Positions 53,687 to 63,557 of a stretch of 64,000 bases of DNA are shown in pieces. Below the pieces are notes generated by a model. That model worked only from the letters and a program-made list of their open reading frames with translations. It was not told the DNA's origin and made no database searches. The stretch comes from an uncultured Candidatus Melainabacteria bacterium (lineage in GTDB: Bacteria > Cyanobacteriota > Vampirovibrionia > Gastranaerophilales > Gastranaerophilaceae): positions 310,001 to 374,000 of the forward strand of contig CAKUTX010000001.1 of the NCBI GenBank assembly GCA_934692485.1, written 5' to 3'. The first letter of the stretch is position 1, and each line of letters opens with the position of its first letter. Both the position numbers and the translations under genes were made by a program.

Positions 53687-55453
53687 ATGAAAAAAGTTGA
53701 ACTGTTAGCTCCAGCCAAAGACAAAGAAACCGCATTTGCTGCAATAAATTCAGGGTGCGATGCAATTTACATCGGCGCTAAAAATTTTGGTGCCCGTAAA
53801 AAAGTTGGAAATTCTATCAAAGACATTAAAGAAATTGTAGATTACGCACATCGTTTTTATGTAAAAGTGCACGTCACAGTAAACACTATTTTAACTGATA
53901 CCGAACTTATTGAAGCTCAAAAACTTATCCAAGAGTTATACAATATTGGAGTTGATGCAATAATAGTGCAGGATATGGGAATTTTCAAACTTGCGCTAGA
54001 AGGCAAACTTCCACCAATCGCCCTTCATGCCAGTACACAATGCGACAACAGAACTCTTGAAAAGGTCAATTTTTTCAAAAATTTAGGGGCTACACGTATA
54101 ATTTTAGCCAGAGAACTTTCGCTTGAACAAATTAAAGAAATTTGCGAATTAACAGCTAATACTACCGAGATTGAAACATTTGTACACGGTGCTCTGTGCG
54201 TTTCATACAGTGGGCAATGCTACCTGAGTTATTATATTGGAGGCCGCTCTGCAAACAGAGGGGAATGTGCACAGGCTTGCAGAAAAAAATATTCACTAAT
54301 TGACGATAAAGGAAACATTATTGCAAAAAACAAATACCTTTTGAGTATGAAAGATTTTAATGCTTCAAAACATTTGAAAAACTTGATTGATGCAGGGGTA
54401 AAATCTTTTAAAATTGAAGGACGATTAAAAGATAAAAATTATGTGAAAAATGTCGTCGCATTTTATCGCCAAGAAATTGATAAATACGCACAAAAAACTT
54501 CTTCTGGAAAAGTTTTTCTCGATTTTGAACCAAATGTAAAAAAGAGTTTTAATCGCGGTTTTACAGATTATTTTTTGGACAGTCGAAAAAAATGCTTCAA
54601 TTTTGAAAGCCCAAAATCTCTTGGAGAAAAATTAGGAAAAATATCCAAGATTGGTAAAAATTGGTTTGAAATTAACAAATCTTTTGATTTGCACGCTCAA
54701 GACGGCTTGTATTTTGATGGGCAAGGCTGCTTAATAAACAAGATTGAGGGAAACAAAATTTATCCTAATAAAATGGACGGAATTACTGTCGGAATAGATA
54801 TTTACAGAAATTTCGATGCAAAATTTGAAAAACAGTTAGAAAATTCAAAAACCAAGAGAAAAATTGGGGTTGATTTAGAATTTAAAAATGGAATATTGCT
54901 TGCAAAAGACGAAGATAAAAACATTGTTTCAGAACAAATTTTATCACAAGAAACACCTAAAAATCCGCAAAAAATGCAAGAAAACTTTATCACACAATTG
55001 AACAAAACAGGCGACAGTGATTTTTACGTAAAAAATATTGAAATTATCGGAAACATTCCGTTTATGCCAATTTCAGAAATAAACAATTTACGAAGATGTA
55101 TTCTTGAAAAATTAATGAAAGAACGTTTAAAAAATTATAAACGCGAAGTTCAAAAACCTTTGACATACACAGAATTCCCTAAAAAAGAACTTAATTACAG
55201 GGCCAATATTTATAATTCTGAAGCAAAAACTTTTTATGAAAATTGCGGCTGCGAAGTCTGCGAAATGGCATTTGAAACTGGGAAAATTAAAACTTCTCCA
55301 ATAGAACTTATGCGCACAAAACACTGTTTAAAATTTGCTTTTGACATGTGTAAATCTCCCAAAAAATTATTTTTGGTAGACGAAAAAGGGAAAAAATATC
55401 CTCTCAAATTTGATTGCAAAAATTGTGAAATGTGCGTATTAAATTGTTCATAA
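53687..55453 (+). CDS. peptidase U32-family protein
   Basis: A 588-residue member of the U32 family, which includes collagenase-like proteases and the tRNA/rRNA hydroxylation proteins TrhP and RlhA. The start MKKVELLAPAKDKETA is chosen because it aligns with the family's N-terminus and lies seven bases after TATAAT. The U32 signature ETFVHGALCVSYSGQCYLS is intact, followed by SANRGECAQACRKKYSL, which carries the cysteines of an Fe-S cluster. The long C-terminal region with Cys near the end (CGCEVCEM, CKNCEMCVLNC) suggests a further metal site. A role in RNA hydroxylation is more likely than proteolysis. Confidence 0.92.
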   Translation: MKKVELLAPAKDKETAFAAINSGCDAIYIGAKNFGARKKVGNSIKDIKEIVDYAHRFYVKVHVTVNTILTDTELIEAQKLIQELYNIGVDAIIVQDMGIFKLALEGKLPPIALHASTQCDNRTLEKVNFFKNLGATRIILARELSLEQIKEICELTANTTEIETFVHGALCVSYSGQCYLSYYIGGRSANRGECAQACRKKYSLIDDKGNIIAKNKYLLSMKDFNASKHLKNLIDAGVKSFKIEGRLKDKNYVKNVVAFYRQEIDKYAQKTSSGKVFLDFEPNVKKSFNRGFTDYFLDSRKKCFNFESPKSLGEKLGKISKIGKNWFEINKSFDLHAQDGLYFDGQGCLINKIEGNKIYPNKMDGITVGIDIYRNFDAKFEKQLENSKTKRKIGVDLEFKNGILLAKDEDKNIVSEQILSQETPKNPQKMQENFITQLNKTGDSDFYVKNIEIIGNIPFMPISEINNLRRCILEKLMKERLKNYKREVQKPLTYTEFPKKELNYRANIYNSEAKTFYENCGCEVCEMAFETGKIKTSPIELMRTKHCLKFAFDMCKSPKKLFLVDEKGKKYPLKFDCKNCEMCVLNCS

Positions 55454-55527
55454 AATATTGAAAAAGCGGATTAATTACTTTAACACTATGTTTATTATAC
55501 AATTGAGAAAAAAGAAAGGATATGTTT

Positions 55528-55965
55528 ATGACAGTTTTGAAAATTGAAAGATTACCGCATAACAAATTTTTACCAGAATATAAAACAGAAGGCGCAGCTG
55601 GAATGGACTTATGCGCAGCTATAGAAGAACCGATTGTTTTGAAACCACTTGAGAGGAAACTAATTCCTACAGGGTTGAAAATCGAGTTAGAACACGGATA
55701 CGAAGCACAAATCAGACCTCGTTCCGGATTATCAATCAAACACGGAATTACTTTAATAAACTGTGTTGGGACAATTGATGAAGATTATAGAGGGGAAGTT
55801 TGTGTTCCTATCGTAAATGTTTCAAACGAAACTTATACAATTCAACCAGACGAAAGAATTGCGCAGATGGTTATTGCGCGTGTTGAACAAGCTGAAATTA
55901 AAGTAGCAGTAGAATTATCTGAAACTTCTCGAGGAGAAGGCGGATTTGGCTCTACAGGAAAATAG
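55528..55965 (+). CDS. dut: dUTP diphosphatase
   Basis: Dut hydrolyses dUTP to dUMP and keeps uracil out of DNA. The start at 55528 (MTVLKIERL) is chosen because AAAGGA is seven bases upstream; the ATG six bases earlier is too close to that site. The 145-residue protein has all five motifs: [40 protein letters not shown] and [10 protein letters not shown] at the end. It should form the usual trimer. A terminator follows. Confidence 0.97.
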   Translation: MTVLKIERLPHNKFLPEYKTEGAAGMDLCAAIEEPIVLKPLERKLIPTGLKIELEHGYEAQIRPRSGLSIKHGITLINCVGTIDEDYRGEVCVPIVNVSNETYTIQPDERIAQMVIARVEQAEIKVAVELSETSRGEGGFGSTGK

Positions 55966-55997
55966 AATTATAAAATTAACCAAAAATAAAAAAACGG

Positions 55998-56030
55998 CAA
56001 CTCTCAAAATTAAGAGTTGCTGTTTTTATC
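55998..56030 (+). terminator. terminator of dut
   Basis: GCAACTCT (55998-56005) pairs with AGAGTTGC (56014-56021), followed by T-rich sequence. Confidence 0.88.
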
Positions 56031-56070
56031 GGATTTAAAATTTTACACGAAGAAAAAGAGGAAATAAATC

Positions 56071-56238
56071 TTATTTGTCGCCTTTGAAAATTGAAACATC
56101 AGACAAATTTTTCAATGCGAAATTTGTGTTTACTGTTATAATTGAATTTAAGTCATCCTTTTTAGCCACTTTTTTATTAAAAAATTGTGGATCAATTTGG
56201 GGACGCCCTTTTGGAATATCATTACTAAAATCAACCAT
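56071..56238 (-). CDS. 55-residue hypothetical protein
   Basis: A short frame on the minus strand gives a 55-residue protein that begins MVDFSNDIPKGRPQIDPQF and ends FKGDK. AAAGGAA lies eight bases before the ATG, a good site, and the product has normal composition with no rare-codon runs. It contains no membrane segment or Cys. It is the gene immediately downstream of the GH57 gene on the same strand, 79 bases away. The function is unknown. Confidence 0.6.
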   Translation of the reverse strand: MVDFSNDIPKGRPQIDPQFFNKKVAKKDDLNSIITVNTNFALKNLSDVSIFKGDK

Positions 56239-56316
56239 ATATAATTTCCTTTGTAATTTTCTTAACGTCTATAAACATTAAAACTTTAGCTTTTTAATAC
56301 AAATATGAATTTTTTG

Positions 56317-58536
56317 TTACATTCTTGTTATTGTAAGAAGCATTTCGTTAGGCACAAAATAATCTTTCACACCATAATTTGCGTTTACAAACAAAAATTC
56401 AAGAGTATCACCGCTATTAATCTCTATACTATCAAACGGAATTTTTATATCAACAACATTGTCATAGATTGCAGTTATATTCTTTGACGTTGTTATTACC
56501 CATAAATTATTTGGAATTGCACGTACAAGTCTTACTAAATTTATTTCTCCGTCATAGATAGAAATTTGCAATTCATTATGAAACTTCTCTTTGGAAATCG
56601 GTAATATACTTTCGGTTTTTTGAATTATTCTTATCGGAGAAAGCGACTGCTTTTTACTTTGATTTCTTGTATAAATATACATTTGGTTAACTTGTTTTAA
56701 GAGAGCTGGATTTTCTTTTATAAACTCATTTATATACAAACGCAAATACAAATTGTCTTTATCATAACCAAAATAAATTTTATCATAAAATTTGTTTTCT
56801 TTCAGCACTGGCCCATCAGGAATTCTTATACATCCAGCATCAATCCATTCATTATCATCTTCAAATTTTCCGTTTATTTTAGGTGAAATTTCATGTTTTG
56901 GGTATCTTGATGGTTTTGAAATTGCTGATAATAAAGGAACATCCAAATATTCAGGAGATTTCAATCCCAAGAAATTATAAATATTTTTCAAATGTTCTCT
57001 AAATATGTAATCAAATATATTGTCGCGACCAGAATCATTTGGTTCGCCATACCACCAAAACCAGTCACTGCCCTCACAAATAAACAATTCTTTTTTTGCT
57101 GCTTCAATATTTGGATTAAGAGGATTTTCTTTAACAAAATTACTAAAATCATCTCTAACTTGTTTCAAATATGTCCAAGCAAGATTTTTCAACGGTTCAT
57201 CTATCCACAGTTTAAAATTACGATTAATCCAAGAGCCAGAACTTAGATTATTCAACGGTTTTGGAGTATCTTTTTCCAAATAATCACTTATCAAAACTGT
57301 TTCTAAAGTATCGTCATTTTCAATCAATGAATATATTTTTGATAAAAATTCTTCGCCATCCTGACTATAATTTTCCCAGCAATTTTCTCCATCCATTGCA
57401 ATCGTTAACAAGTGATGCTCGTCTGGAGAAGAAAGTAATTTGTCTTGCGCCACTTTAATCCTGTCATACAAATCGTTTGCAGCGCCCTCTGCAGAATGAT
57501 TTGGATATTCAAAACCAATTAAATTAGGCAGCATTGCATCTCGGAAAATAATATTCATTCCATTATAATTATAGGATTTCAACAGATGATAAGGATCCTC
57601 CAAATACCCCCTAAAATCCCTAACAAATTCGAAGTTCAAAGAATTTGATAGAATTCCTTCATCTGAAATCGTCCATTCAACACCAAGCTCTTTCAACATT
57701 TCAGGAACTTTTGGAGTAATACAGTGTTCTGACGGCCATATTCCACGAGGACGCTTGCCAAAAAGTTCTTCAATTCTATCAATGGCAGCTTTAGTTTGCA
57801 TTTTTGCATCAAGTTCCATATTTAAGTTTTGTGGCAAGTCATCTGTCTTTACAACATCATTTATATCCAGCAAAATCGGCAAAATCGGATGATAATAAGG
57901 GCTTGTAGTTATTTCTATTTTGCCTTTTTCCATAAATTTTTTATATGTAGGAATAATTTTTCTGATAATATCGCGCTGAATTTCTATAATCTTAATCCTA
58001 TCCTCAAGCGAATAGTTTTTGCCTTTTTTTATAAGCTTTTTTAAATCAGGATATTTATTTTTGTATGTCAAATCAAACCAAGCAAGATTAAAAAGCGCCA
58101 TAAGGTCAGAATATTCCTGATCTGTAAAAATATTTATATCACCCGTTTCATTGAGTTGGGCTTTTTGATAAAGTCTGTTATATTCTTCATTTGGCAAAAT
58201 CATGTAATGAAAATTTGCATCAAAAAAATTGTTTATAATAAACTCTTTGTCATCATCGGTCAAATCCTCAACAGGCTTAACTGTCAAACGAGAATGAATA
58301 TCGTGCAAGTTATTTTGACCATAATCAATTAACGAATCTAAAAGCACAGGAACAAGATTGAAATTAAGTTTAACATTTTTAAATTTATCAAGAATAGTAA
58401 CCATATCAAGATAATCTTTTATGGCATGCAAACGCACCCACGGCATTAAGAAATCTCCAGCTGGTGTTAATTGATAAACCGGCTGGTGCATGTGCCAATA
58501 AAAAGCTATAGATAATTTTTTAGTCTGTGCCACCAT
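56317..58536 (-). CDS. glycoside hydrolase family 57 enzyme
   Basis: A 739-residue cytoplasmic GH57 protein, a family that includes amylopullulanases and 4-alpha-glucanotransferases acting on glycogen or starch. The (beta/alpha)7 barrel begins with IAFYWHMHQPVYQL (family motif 1, residue ~10). RPRGIWPSEHCITPKV near residue 265 is the motif with the catalytic Glu, and TIAMDGENCWENYSQDGEEF (about residue 385) carries the acid/base Asp. The C-terminal third (about 540-739) is a beta-rich domain with YFGYDKDNLYLRLYI. There is no signal peptide, suggesting action on internal glycogen. Confidence 0.92.
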   Translation of the reverse strand: MVAQTKKLSIAFYWHMHQPVYQLTPAGDFLMPWVRLHAIKDYLDMVTILDKFKNVKLNFNLVPVLLDSLIDYGQNNLHDIHSRLTVKPVEDLTDDDKEFIINNFFDANFHYMILPNEEYNRLYQKAQLNETGDINIFTDQEYSDLMALFNLAWFDLTYKNKYPDLKKLIKKGKNYSLEDRIKIIEIQRDIIRKIIPTYKKFMEKGKIEITTSPYYHPILPILLDINDVVKTDDLPQNLNMELDAKMQTKAAIDRIEELFGKRPRGIWPSEHCITPKVPEMLKELGVEWTISDEGILSNSLNFEFVRDFRGYLEDPYHLLKSYNYNGMNIIFRDAMLPNLIGFEYPNHSAEGAANDLYDRIKVAQDKLLSSPDEHHLLTIAMDGENCWENYSQDGEEFLSKIYSLIENDDTLETVLISDYLEKDTPKPLNNLSSGSWINRNFKLWIDEPLKNLAWTYLKQVRDDFSNFVKENPLNPNIEAAKKELFICEGSDWFWWYGEPNDSGRDNIFDYIFREHLKNIYNFLGLKSPEYLDVPLLSAISKPSRYPKHEISPKINGKFEDDNEWIDAGCIRIPDGPVLKENKFYDKIYFGYDKDNLYLRLYINEFIKENPALLKQVNQMYIYTRNQSKKQSLSPIRIIQKTESILPISKEKFHNELQISIYDGEINLVRLVRAIPNNLWVITTSKNITAIYDNVVDIKIPFDSIEINSGDTLEFLFVNANYGVKDYFVPNEMLLTITRM

Positions 58537-58603
58537 AAATCTAACTATTCTATAAAATTAATTATAGCATTCAAATAATAAAAAATAAATAAGTTAATAT
58601 TCA

Positions 58604-58882
58604 TTAAATATTATGCATATTGTCAAAAATTTCTTTTCGTTGAATCCAAACTTCCATACCAAGCTCGTTTCCAGTATTAGTTAAAACTTCTTTTATTTCT
58701 TTAAAAGAATATTTAGATTTCTCAATATTACACAACATGAACATTACAAAATGACCTTGCATTAATGTTTGCTTAATATCCTCGATATTAACTTCATATT
58801 CTGCTAAAACTGCGGAAACCTTCGCAACAATTCCAACTTTGTCTACACCTGAAACTGTTATGATAACTTGTTGATCTGACAT
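58604..58882 (-). CDS. ACT-domain protein
   Basis: A 92-residue protein made of one ACT domain, beginning VIITVSGVDKVGIVAKVSAVLAEYEV with IEDIKQT following. This matches the UPF0237/GcvR-like type, which binds amino acids. The start overlaps the end of the alanine symporter gene by 25 bases, so the two are coupled and the ACT protein may sense the transported amino acid. A stretch of about 30 residues after the ACT core (MEVWIQRKEIFDNMHNI) may form a second half. Confidence 0.88.
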   Translation of the reverse strand: MSDQQVIITVSGVDKVGIVAKVSAVLAEYEVNIEDIKQTLMQGHFVMFMLCNIEKSKYSFKEIKEVLTNTGNELGMEVWIQRKEIFDNMHNI

Positions 58883-60432
58883 TCTACTTCATCCTCTGCT
58901 TCTACAGTAACTTCTGCCGGCTTTAGCCAATCTCTGTTAATTAATTTACCAATTTGGTGAACTCTACAGTACTCAGCCAAATCCTTTTTAATTTCCGGAG
59001 CCAAAATATACATTGCAATAATGTTTGGAATAGACATTGCAATCATCATAGCATCTGTAATATTGATAACGGATGTAACGTTCAAAACAGAACCAATTAT
59101 AATGAACGCACAATAAATAAATTGGAAAGTAAGAGTTCTTTTTCTTCCTTCACCAAACAAGAAATTCCAAGATTTTTGACCGTAATATGCCCAGCTGATA
59201 ATAGTTGATAATGCATACAATAAAACAATTCCAGCCAACAATGTTGGGAAGAACGGCATTACAGACGAAATAGCATCTGATGTCATTTCAATACCAGATG
59301 TATGTCCAGCATGCGTTTTATAAACACCTGTGATTACAATTGCAAATGCTGTTAATGTGCACATAAAACCTGTCAAAAACGGGTCAAGCAATGCTACAAA
59401 ACCCTGAGATAAAGGTTCATCAGTTTTTACTGTCGCATATACAATTGGTGCAGAACCTGTTCCAGCTTCATTTGATTGAACAGAACGTCTTAATCCCATA
59501 ATCATGGCAACAAACATACCGCCATAAATTGATTCAGGTCTGAATGCTTCTTTTACTATAATCCAAGCCGCATGCGGAACAAGTTTTATATTACAAATAA
59601 TTACAGCCATCGCTGCAAACAAGTAAATAAATATTTTTAATGGAACAATCTTTTCAGTAACTTTTACGATATTTTTAATACCGCCGATGACAATTAAACC
59701 TACTACAATTGCCATACCCAAGCCGATTACCCAGTGAAAATTATGCATAGCGCCGTTTTCACCACCGCAAACGTTAATAAATTGGTTTGCAGCCTGATTT
59801 ATTTGAATCATATTACCGCCAGTAATACCTCCGCAAATACAAAGAATTGCAAACATTACAGACAAAGGTTGGCCCAACCATCTTAATTTCTTTCTTGTCA
59901 AACCATGCGCCATATAATGCATAGGTCCACCAGAAATTGATCCATCTAAATTAAATCTTCTATATTTCACAGCCAAAGAAGCTTCTACAAACTTCAAAGA
60001 CATGCCTAACAATGCCCCGACTATAATCCAAAAAGCAGCTCCAGGGCCACCCATAGAAATTGCAATAGCAACACCAGCGATACTTCCAAGCCCGATTGTC
60101 CCTGACAATGCTGTCATAAGAGCTTGAAATGCAGATGTTTCACCAGAACCATCGCCTGTTTTTTTAGGTTTACATACAACATCAATCGCATGCTTAAATC
60201 CCCAAACAGCTATTCCTCTTAAATAGAAGGTAAAAAATATACCCGCAAACAAAATCCAGAAAATTATAATAGGAACATCCGCGCCAAAAACATGAATAGG
60301 ATGAAATATTACAGCTGCAATAGCGTCGGACACAGGCGCCACATTTTTATCCATAAATGCATCTATACTGAATGCATTTGCCTGTTGAATGTTAAATAAT
60401 AGTGTCAAAAGTACAATTAAAATTTTCTTCAT
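58858..60432 (-). CDS. sodium:alanine symporter (AGCS family)
   Basis: A 524-residue membrane transporter that imports alanine or glycine with sodium. It has an N-terminal hydrophobic segment that could be a signal peptide, unusual for the family, then about ten helices. Family marks are GLGSIAGVAIAISMGGPGAA, SGGPMHYMAHGL and SNEAGTGSAPIVYAT. AAAGGAA lies before the ATG. The overlapping ACT protein gene downstream supports an amino-acid role. Confidence 0.94.
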   Translation of the reverse strand: MKKILIVLLTLLFNIQQANAFSIDAFMDKNVAPVSDAIAAVIFHPIHVFGADVPIIIFWILFAGIFFTFYLRGIAVWGFKHAIDVVCKPKKTGDGSGETSAFQALMTALSGTIGLGSIAGVAIAISMGGPGAAFWIIVGALLGMSLKFVEASLAVKYRRFNLDGSISGGPMHYMAHGLTRKKLRWLGQPLSVMFAILCICGGITGGNMIQINQAANQFINVCGGENGAMHNFHWVIGLGMAIVVGLIVIGGIKNIVKVTEKIVPLKIFIYLFAAMAVIICNIKLVPHAAWIIVKEAFRPESIYGGMFVAMIMGLRRSVQSNEAGTGSAPIVYATVKTDEPLSQGFVALLDPFLTGFMCTLTAFAIVITGVYKTHAGHTSGIEMTSDAISSVMPFFPTLLAGIVLLYALSTIISWAYYGQKSWNFLFGEGRKRTLTFQFIYCAFIIIGSVLNVTSVINITDAMMIAMSIPNIIAMYILAPEIKKDLAEYCRVHQIGKLINRDWLKPAEVTVEAEDEVECQINKLS

Positions 60433-60538
60433 TAATTTTTTCCTTTCGGGTATAAGGTTTTTCGGCTACTCTACAAAAAGGGCAAATCACCAACCCTCAC
60501 ATTATACTATCAAAAACATGATTATTGGTATCAAATCT

Positions 60539-61624
60539 TTACATAATCTTAAAGATTTGTTGCAAATAATCATACGCGCATTTGGTAGATACGTATTGAC
60601 AAATAGTATCGAAACTATTGCTATACAATGTTTTTAGCTCATCAGCAGTCAGATTTTCTATATTAAGAAGTGTTTCTTTTACGCTTTTAATTGTCGGCTC
60701 TGTTAAAAATCCGTTTTCTCCGTTTTTTATAATTCCGTCAATCCCGTCACCTTTTGTGCAGACAGTAATACAGCCCTGTGACATTGCCTCCAAGTACACC
60801 ATGCCGAATGTTTCCCCAACACTTGGCAACACAAAGACATCACTTTCGCGCATTTTTTCTAAAACTTCTTTATTTGGCAAATGTCCTAAAAACTTAACAT
60901 TCGCATCTGTTTGTTCAAGTTTTTTTCGGTCTTTTCCATCTCCAATAACCGTCAGCTCAAAGTTTTCAAGATTTTTACAAGCCTCTATAACTTTGTCAAT
61001 ATTTTTTCGTTTTTTGAAATTTGCACAAGTCAAAACCTTTATTTTTCGCTTGTCAAATGTTTTAAAATTTGGTTGTCGAATTATATTTTCATCAACTCCT
61101 GATGGAGCAACAAACATTTTTTCACTAAATTCAGGATATAATTTGAGTAACTTATTTTTTATTACAAACGAACGACAAGCTATAGCTTTCGCATTACGCA
61201 AAGCCTGTTCCAACCGCTTTTTAAAATGAAATTTGTATAACATTTTTGACAAAACTTCCAAATCAGAATTATGAATTCCTGCAACAAATGGAACTCCTAA
61301 TTTATCCGCAAACAAAATCCCTGATGGCATATGCGCAATAACCAAGTCAAATTTTGACGGATTAAAATCTTGGTATTTCTTAATTTTTTCCAAAACATTA
61401 AAGCAAAATGGTGTCCAATAATTAACGTTCAAGATATTTTCATACTCTTTCGTTTTATAAAACGTTTTTTTTCGCACAAAAGAATTCAATATAAAATTCG
61501 GCTTAATTATTTTTACATTATGCCCAAGCTTTTGCCACTCACTAACAAAATTCAAAAGTGTGCGAGGAGTCGTTTTTTCTTCAATCTTTACCGGATATAA
61601 ATCTGTAACAAAAAGAATATTCAT
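60539..61624 (-). CDS. glycosyltransferase family 4 protein
   Basis: A 361-residue GT-B fold retaining glycosyltransferase. The C-terminal donor-binding domain has FVLPSVGETFGMVYLEAMSQ, with the E-x7-E motif of GT4 (E-TFGMVYL-E), and CTKGDGIDGIIKNGENGFL. The N-terminal domain starts MNILFVTDLYPVK. It probably adds a sugar to an envelope glycan; the acceptor is unknown. It lies alone between the symporter and the divergent TPR gene. Confidence 0.93.
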   Translation of the reverse strand: MNILFVTDLYPVKIEEKTTPRTLLNFVSEWQKLGHNVKIIKPNFILNSFVRKKTFYKTKEYENILNVNYWTPFCFNVLEKIKKYQDFNPSKFDLVIAHMPSGILFADKLGVPFVAGIHNSDLEVLSKMLYKFHFKKRLEQALRNAKAIACRSFVIKNKLLKLYPEFSEKMFVAPSGVDENIIRQPNFKTFDKRKIKVLTCANFKKRKNIDKVIEACKNLENFELTVIGDGKDRKKLEQTDANVKFLGHLPNKEVLEKMRESDVFVLPSVGETFGMVYLEAMSQGCITVCTKGDGIDGIIKNGENGFLTEPTIKSVKETLLNIENLTADELKTLYSNSFDTICQYVSTKCAYDYLQQIFKIM

Positions 61625-61630
61625 ACACCA

Positions 61631-61636
61631 ATTATA
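61631..61636 (-). promoter_or_regulatory. leaderless-type -10 box of the glycosyltransferase gene
   Basis: A perfect TATAAT on the minus strand ends six bases before the ATG at 61624. No ribosome binding site is visible and the -35 is weak. Confidence 0.45.
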
Positions 61637-61699
61637 ATATAAACCATATTGTAAAAGCTATTTGTTTTTATTAAAATTTTTTGAGAAAGAGGATATTTT

Positions 61700-62185
61700 A
61701 TGGAACACGATTATAAATTTTACTTAGATAAAGGAATTTCAGAAACAAATGAAGGCAAGTTTGACGAGGCTCTTCACTCTTTAGACAAGGCAATATCCTT
61801 AAACCCTGATTGTGCAATGTGTTATTTTTCTATGGCAATAGTTTTTCATAATATTGGAGAATACGAAACAGCTTACGAAAATTACACAAAAGCTATAGAG
61901 CTTAATCACAAAATGACTGATGCGTATTTCAACAGAGCTCAAACTCTTTTAGCCGATAAAGAAGCCGATGAAGAAAAACTAAAATCGGCAATATCTGATT
62001 TTGATAAAGCTATAGAACTTGATTCTAAATTTATAGACGCATTGTACTACAAAGCAGTAGTTCAAAAGAAATTAAAAGATTACAAAGGAGCAGTTGAAAC
62101 ATTAGATAAAGTTTTGGCAATTGAGCCGAAAGCAGTGTATTCTAATGCATTGAAAAAGCTTATTTTACAGAAATATCTAGTCTAA
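61700..62185 (+). CDS. TPR-repeat protein
   Basis: A 161-residue cytoplasmic protein made of four TPR units (for example KFDEALHSLDKAISLNPDCA and EYETAYENYTKAIELNHKMT, then two more). It has no signal peptide. AGAGGAT lies before the ATG. It has no enzyme motif; TPR proteins act as scaffolds. It is 92 bases upstream of rpmB. Confidence 0.88.
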   Translation: MEHDYKFYLDKGISETNEGKFDEALHSLDKAISLNPDCAMCYFSMAIVFHNIGEYETAYENYTKAIELNHKMTDAYFNRAQTLLADKEADEEKLKSAISDFDKAIELDSKFIDALYYKAVVQKKLKDYKGAVETLDKVLAIEPKAVYSNALKKLILQKYLV

Positions 62186-62277
62186 ATCTTTATAAATTTT
62201 AACATGCTTCTTGATTTTTATAATTTTTAATATATGATAAAAATACAACAAAACTAGCTAGAAAAGGAAATAAAACT

Positions 62278-62469
62278 ATGTCAAAAAAATGTGATGTATG
62301 CGGAAAAGCACCGATTAAAGCAGCGAAATTAACATTCTCTCATAAACAGATTGTTCATACACAAGAACCTAACTTGCAATCAGTTAAAGTTAATGTAAAC
62401 GGAACAACTAAGAGAATTAAAGTTTGTACATCTTGCTTAAGAGCAGGAAAAGTTCAAAAAGCTATTTAG
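62278..62469 (+). CDS. rpmB: 50S ribosomal protein L28
   Basis: A 63-residue L28 of the large ribosomal subunit. It starts MSKKCDVCGKAPIKAAKLTF and has VNVNGTTKRIKVCTSCLRAGKV near the end. The two CxxC pairs (C5-C8 and C51-C54) bind zinc, so it is the C+ form of L28. AAAGGAA lies before the ATG and a terminator follows. Confidence 0.97.
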   Translation: MSKKCDVCGKAPIKAAKLTFSHKQIVHTQEPNLQSVKVNVNGTTKRIKVCTSCLRAGKVQKAI

Positions 62470-62498
62470 TCGCTCTTAAAGTAAAACAAAAGAAATTA

Positions 62499-62531
62499 AA
62501 AGAGAACCTTTCAAAAGGTTCTCTTTTTTCA
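62499..62531. terminator. terminator between rpmB and the convergent TonB-like gene
   Basis: AAGAGAACCTT pairs with AAGGTTCTCTT through a TCA loop, followed by a T run. Confidence 0.9.
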
Positions 62532-62551
62532 TATATTAAATTCACCGATTT

Positions 62552-63379
62552 TTATATAACAGATTTTTTGAAATTTTTATATTCAAATACAAATTGCAAA
62601 TTCATATAACTACTATCTGATTTCATATATTTTGCATAAGGCACAACTTTTTCAGCCGCAGAGATTATGGAACGATCGGTCATCTTGTCGCCTGAAGATT
62701 TTGCGAATTTGTAATTTTGCAAACTTCCATCAGCACCTATCTGTAATATAACTATAGTCTGAGTTTTCTTACCTGATTTTGGAGGCTGCCAATTTGAATT
62801 AAGTTGTTCAGCAATTTCTGCAACATATTCTTTAATATCAGTCGCTCTTGATACACGTTGTGCAAGCTGATAATTCGGAATATCGCTATTTACAGGTTTT
62901 ACTGGATGATATTCAGGGAGCACTGTTTCTTCAGGTTGTGGTGCTTTAAACAATGGTCTGACTTCTGAAACAATTTCATCTACACTTTTCACATTAGGGC
63001 CAGTTCCGTAAATCGAGTCAGAAATATATTTTTGAGAATAGCTTAACAAAGAACCGTCTTCAACATTTTTCATAAAAGCGTGAGGATTTGCAAATATTTT
63101 ATACGGATTGTAATCAAGAATATCAAAGTCATTAGAATTTATAATTCCAACTTGATTTGTTTTAAGATTTGCTTTTATATACGCAACTTTTTCAGGTTTT
63201 CTGTCAACCTGATATTTAATAGCATACAAATATTCATTATCATTAATTTTTTTAATTGTATCTTTGTCTATCGACATGTTTAGATTTGGAATATCTGTTT
63301 TAATATATTGCCAATCCTGCGCATTTACAGAAAGACCTGCTATTAGCAAAACAACAGATAATAATAATTTCTTTTTCAT
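62552..63379 (-). CDS. exported protein with TonB-like C-terminal domain
   Basis: A 275-residue protein with a signal peptide (MKKKLLLSVVLLIAGLSVNAQ). The C-terminal domain (about residues 175-270) contains LNSNWQPPKSGKKTQTIVIL and GADGSLQNYKFAKSSGDKM, which match the TonB C-terminal fold and resemble the end of the 45045 protein. No TonB-type transmembrane helix follows the signal peptide and there is no Pro-rich spanning region, so it may not transduce energy. The N-terminal half looks like a surface-antigen-type beta domain. The function is unknown. Confidence 0.8.
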   Translation of the reverse strand: MKKKLLLSVVLLIAGLSVNAQDWQYIKTDIPNLNMSIDKDTIKKINDNEYLYAIKYQVDRKPEKVAYIKANLKTNQVGIINSNDFDILDYNPYKIFANPHAFMKNVEDGSLLSYSQKYISDSIYGTGPNVKSVDEIVSEVRPLFKAPQPEETVLPEYHPVKPVNSDIPNYQLAQRVSRATDIKEYVAEIAEQLNSNWQPPKSGKKTQTIVILQIGADGSLQNYKFAKSSGDKMTDRSIISAAEKVVPYAKYMKSDSSYMNLQFVFEYKNFKKSVI

Positions 63380-63557
63380 ATTTCACCCTCGCAAATTACA
63401 TTTTATACATATTTAACACAAAATCAACATAAAAAACACCCTACAATAATATTAAATTTTTATTATTAAGTGATGTTACAAGATGGCAAAAATTATTTGT
63501 CTTTTTTCCATATGTAAAATAGAATATAAGTGGAGAAATTTTGAGGGATAAAAATAA

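Noticed and set aside
56075..56281. Plus-strand 68-codon frame
   Set aside because: It is antisense to the 55-residue minus-strand gene that has a good ribosome binding site.
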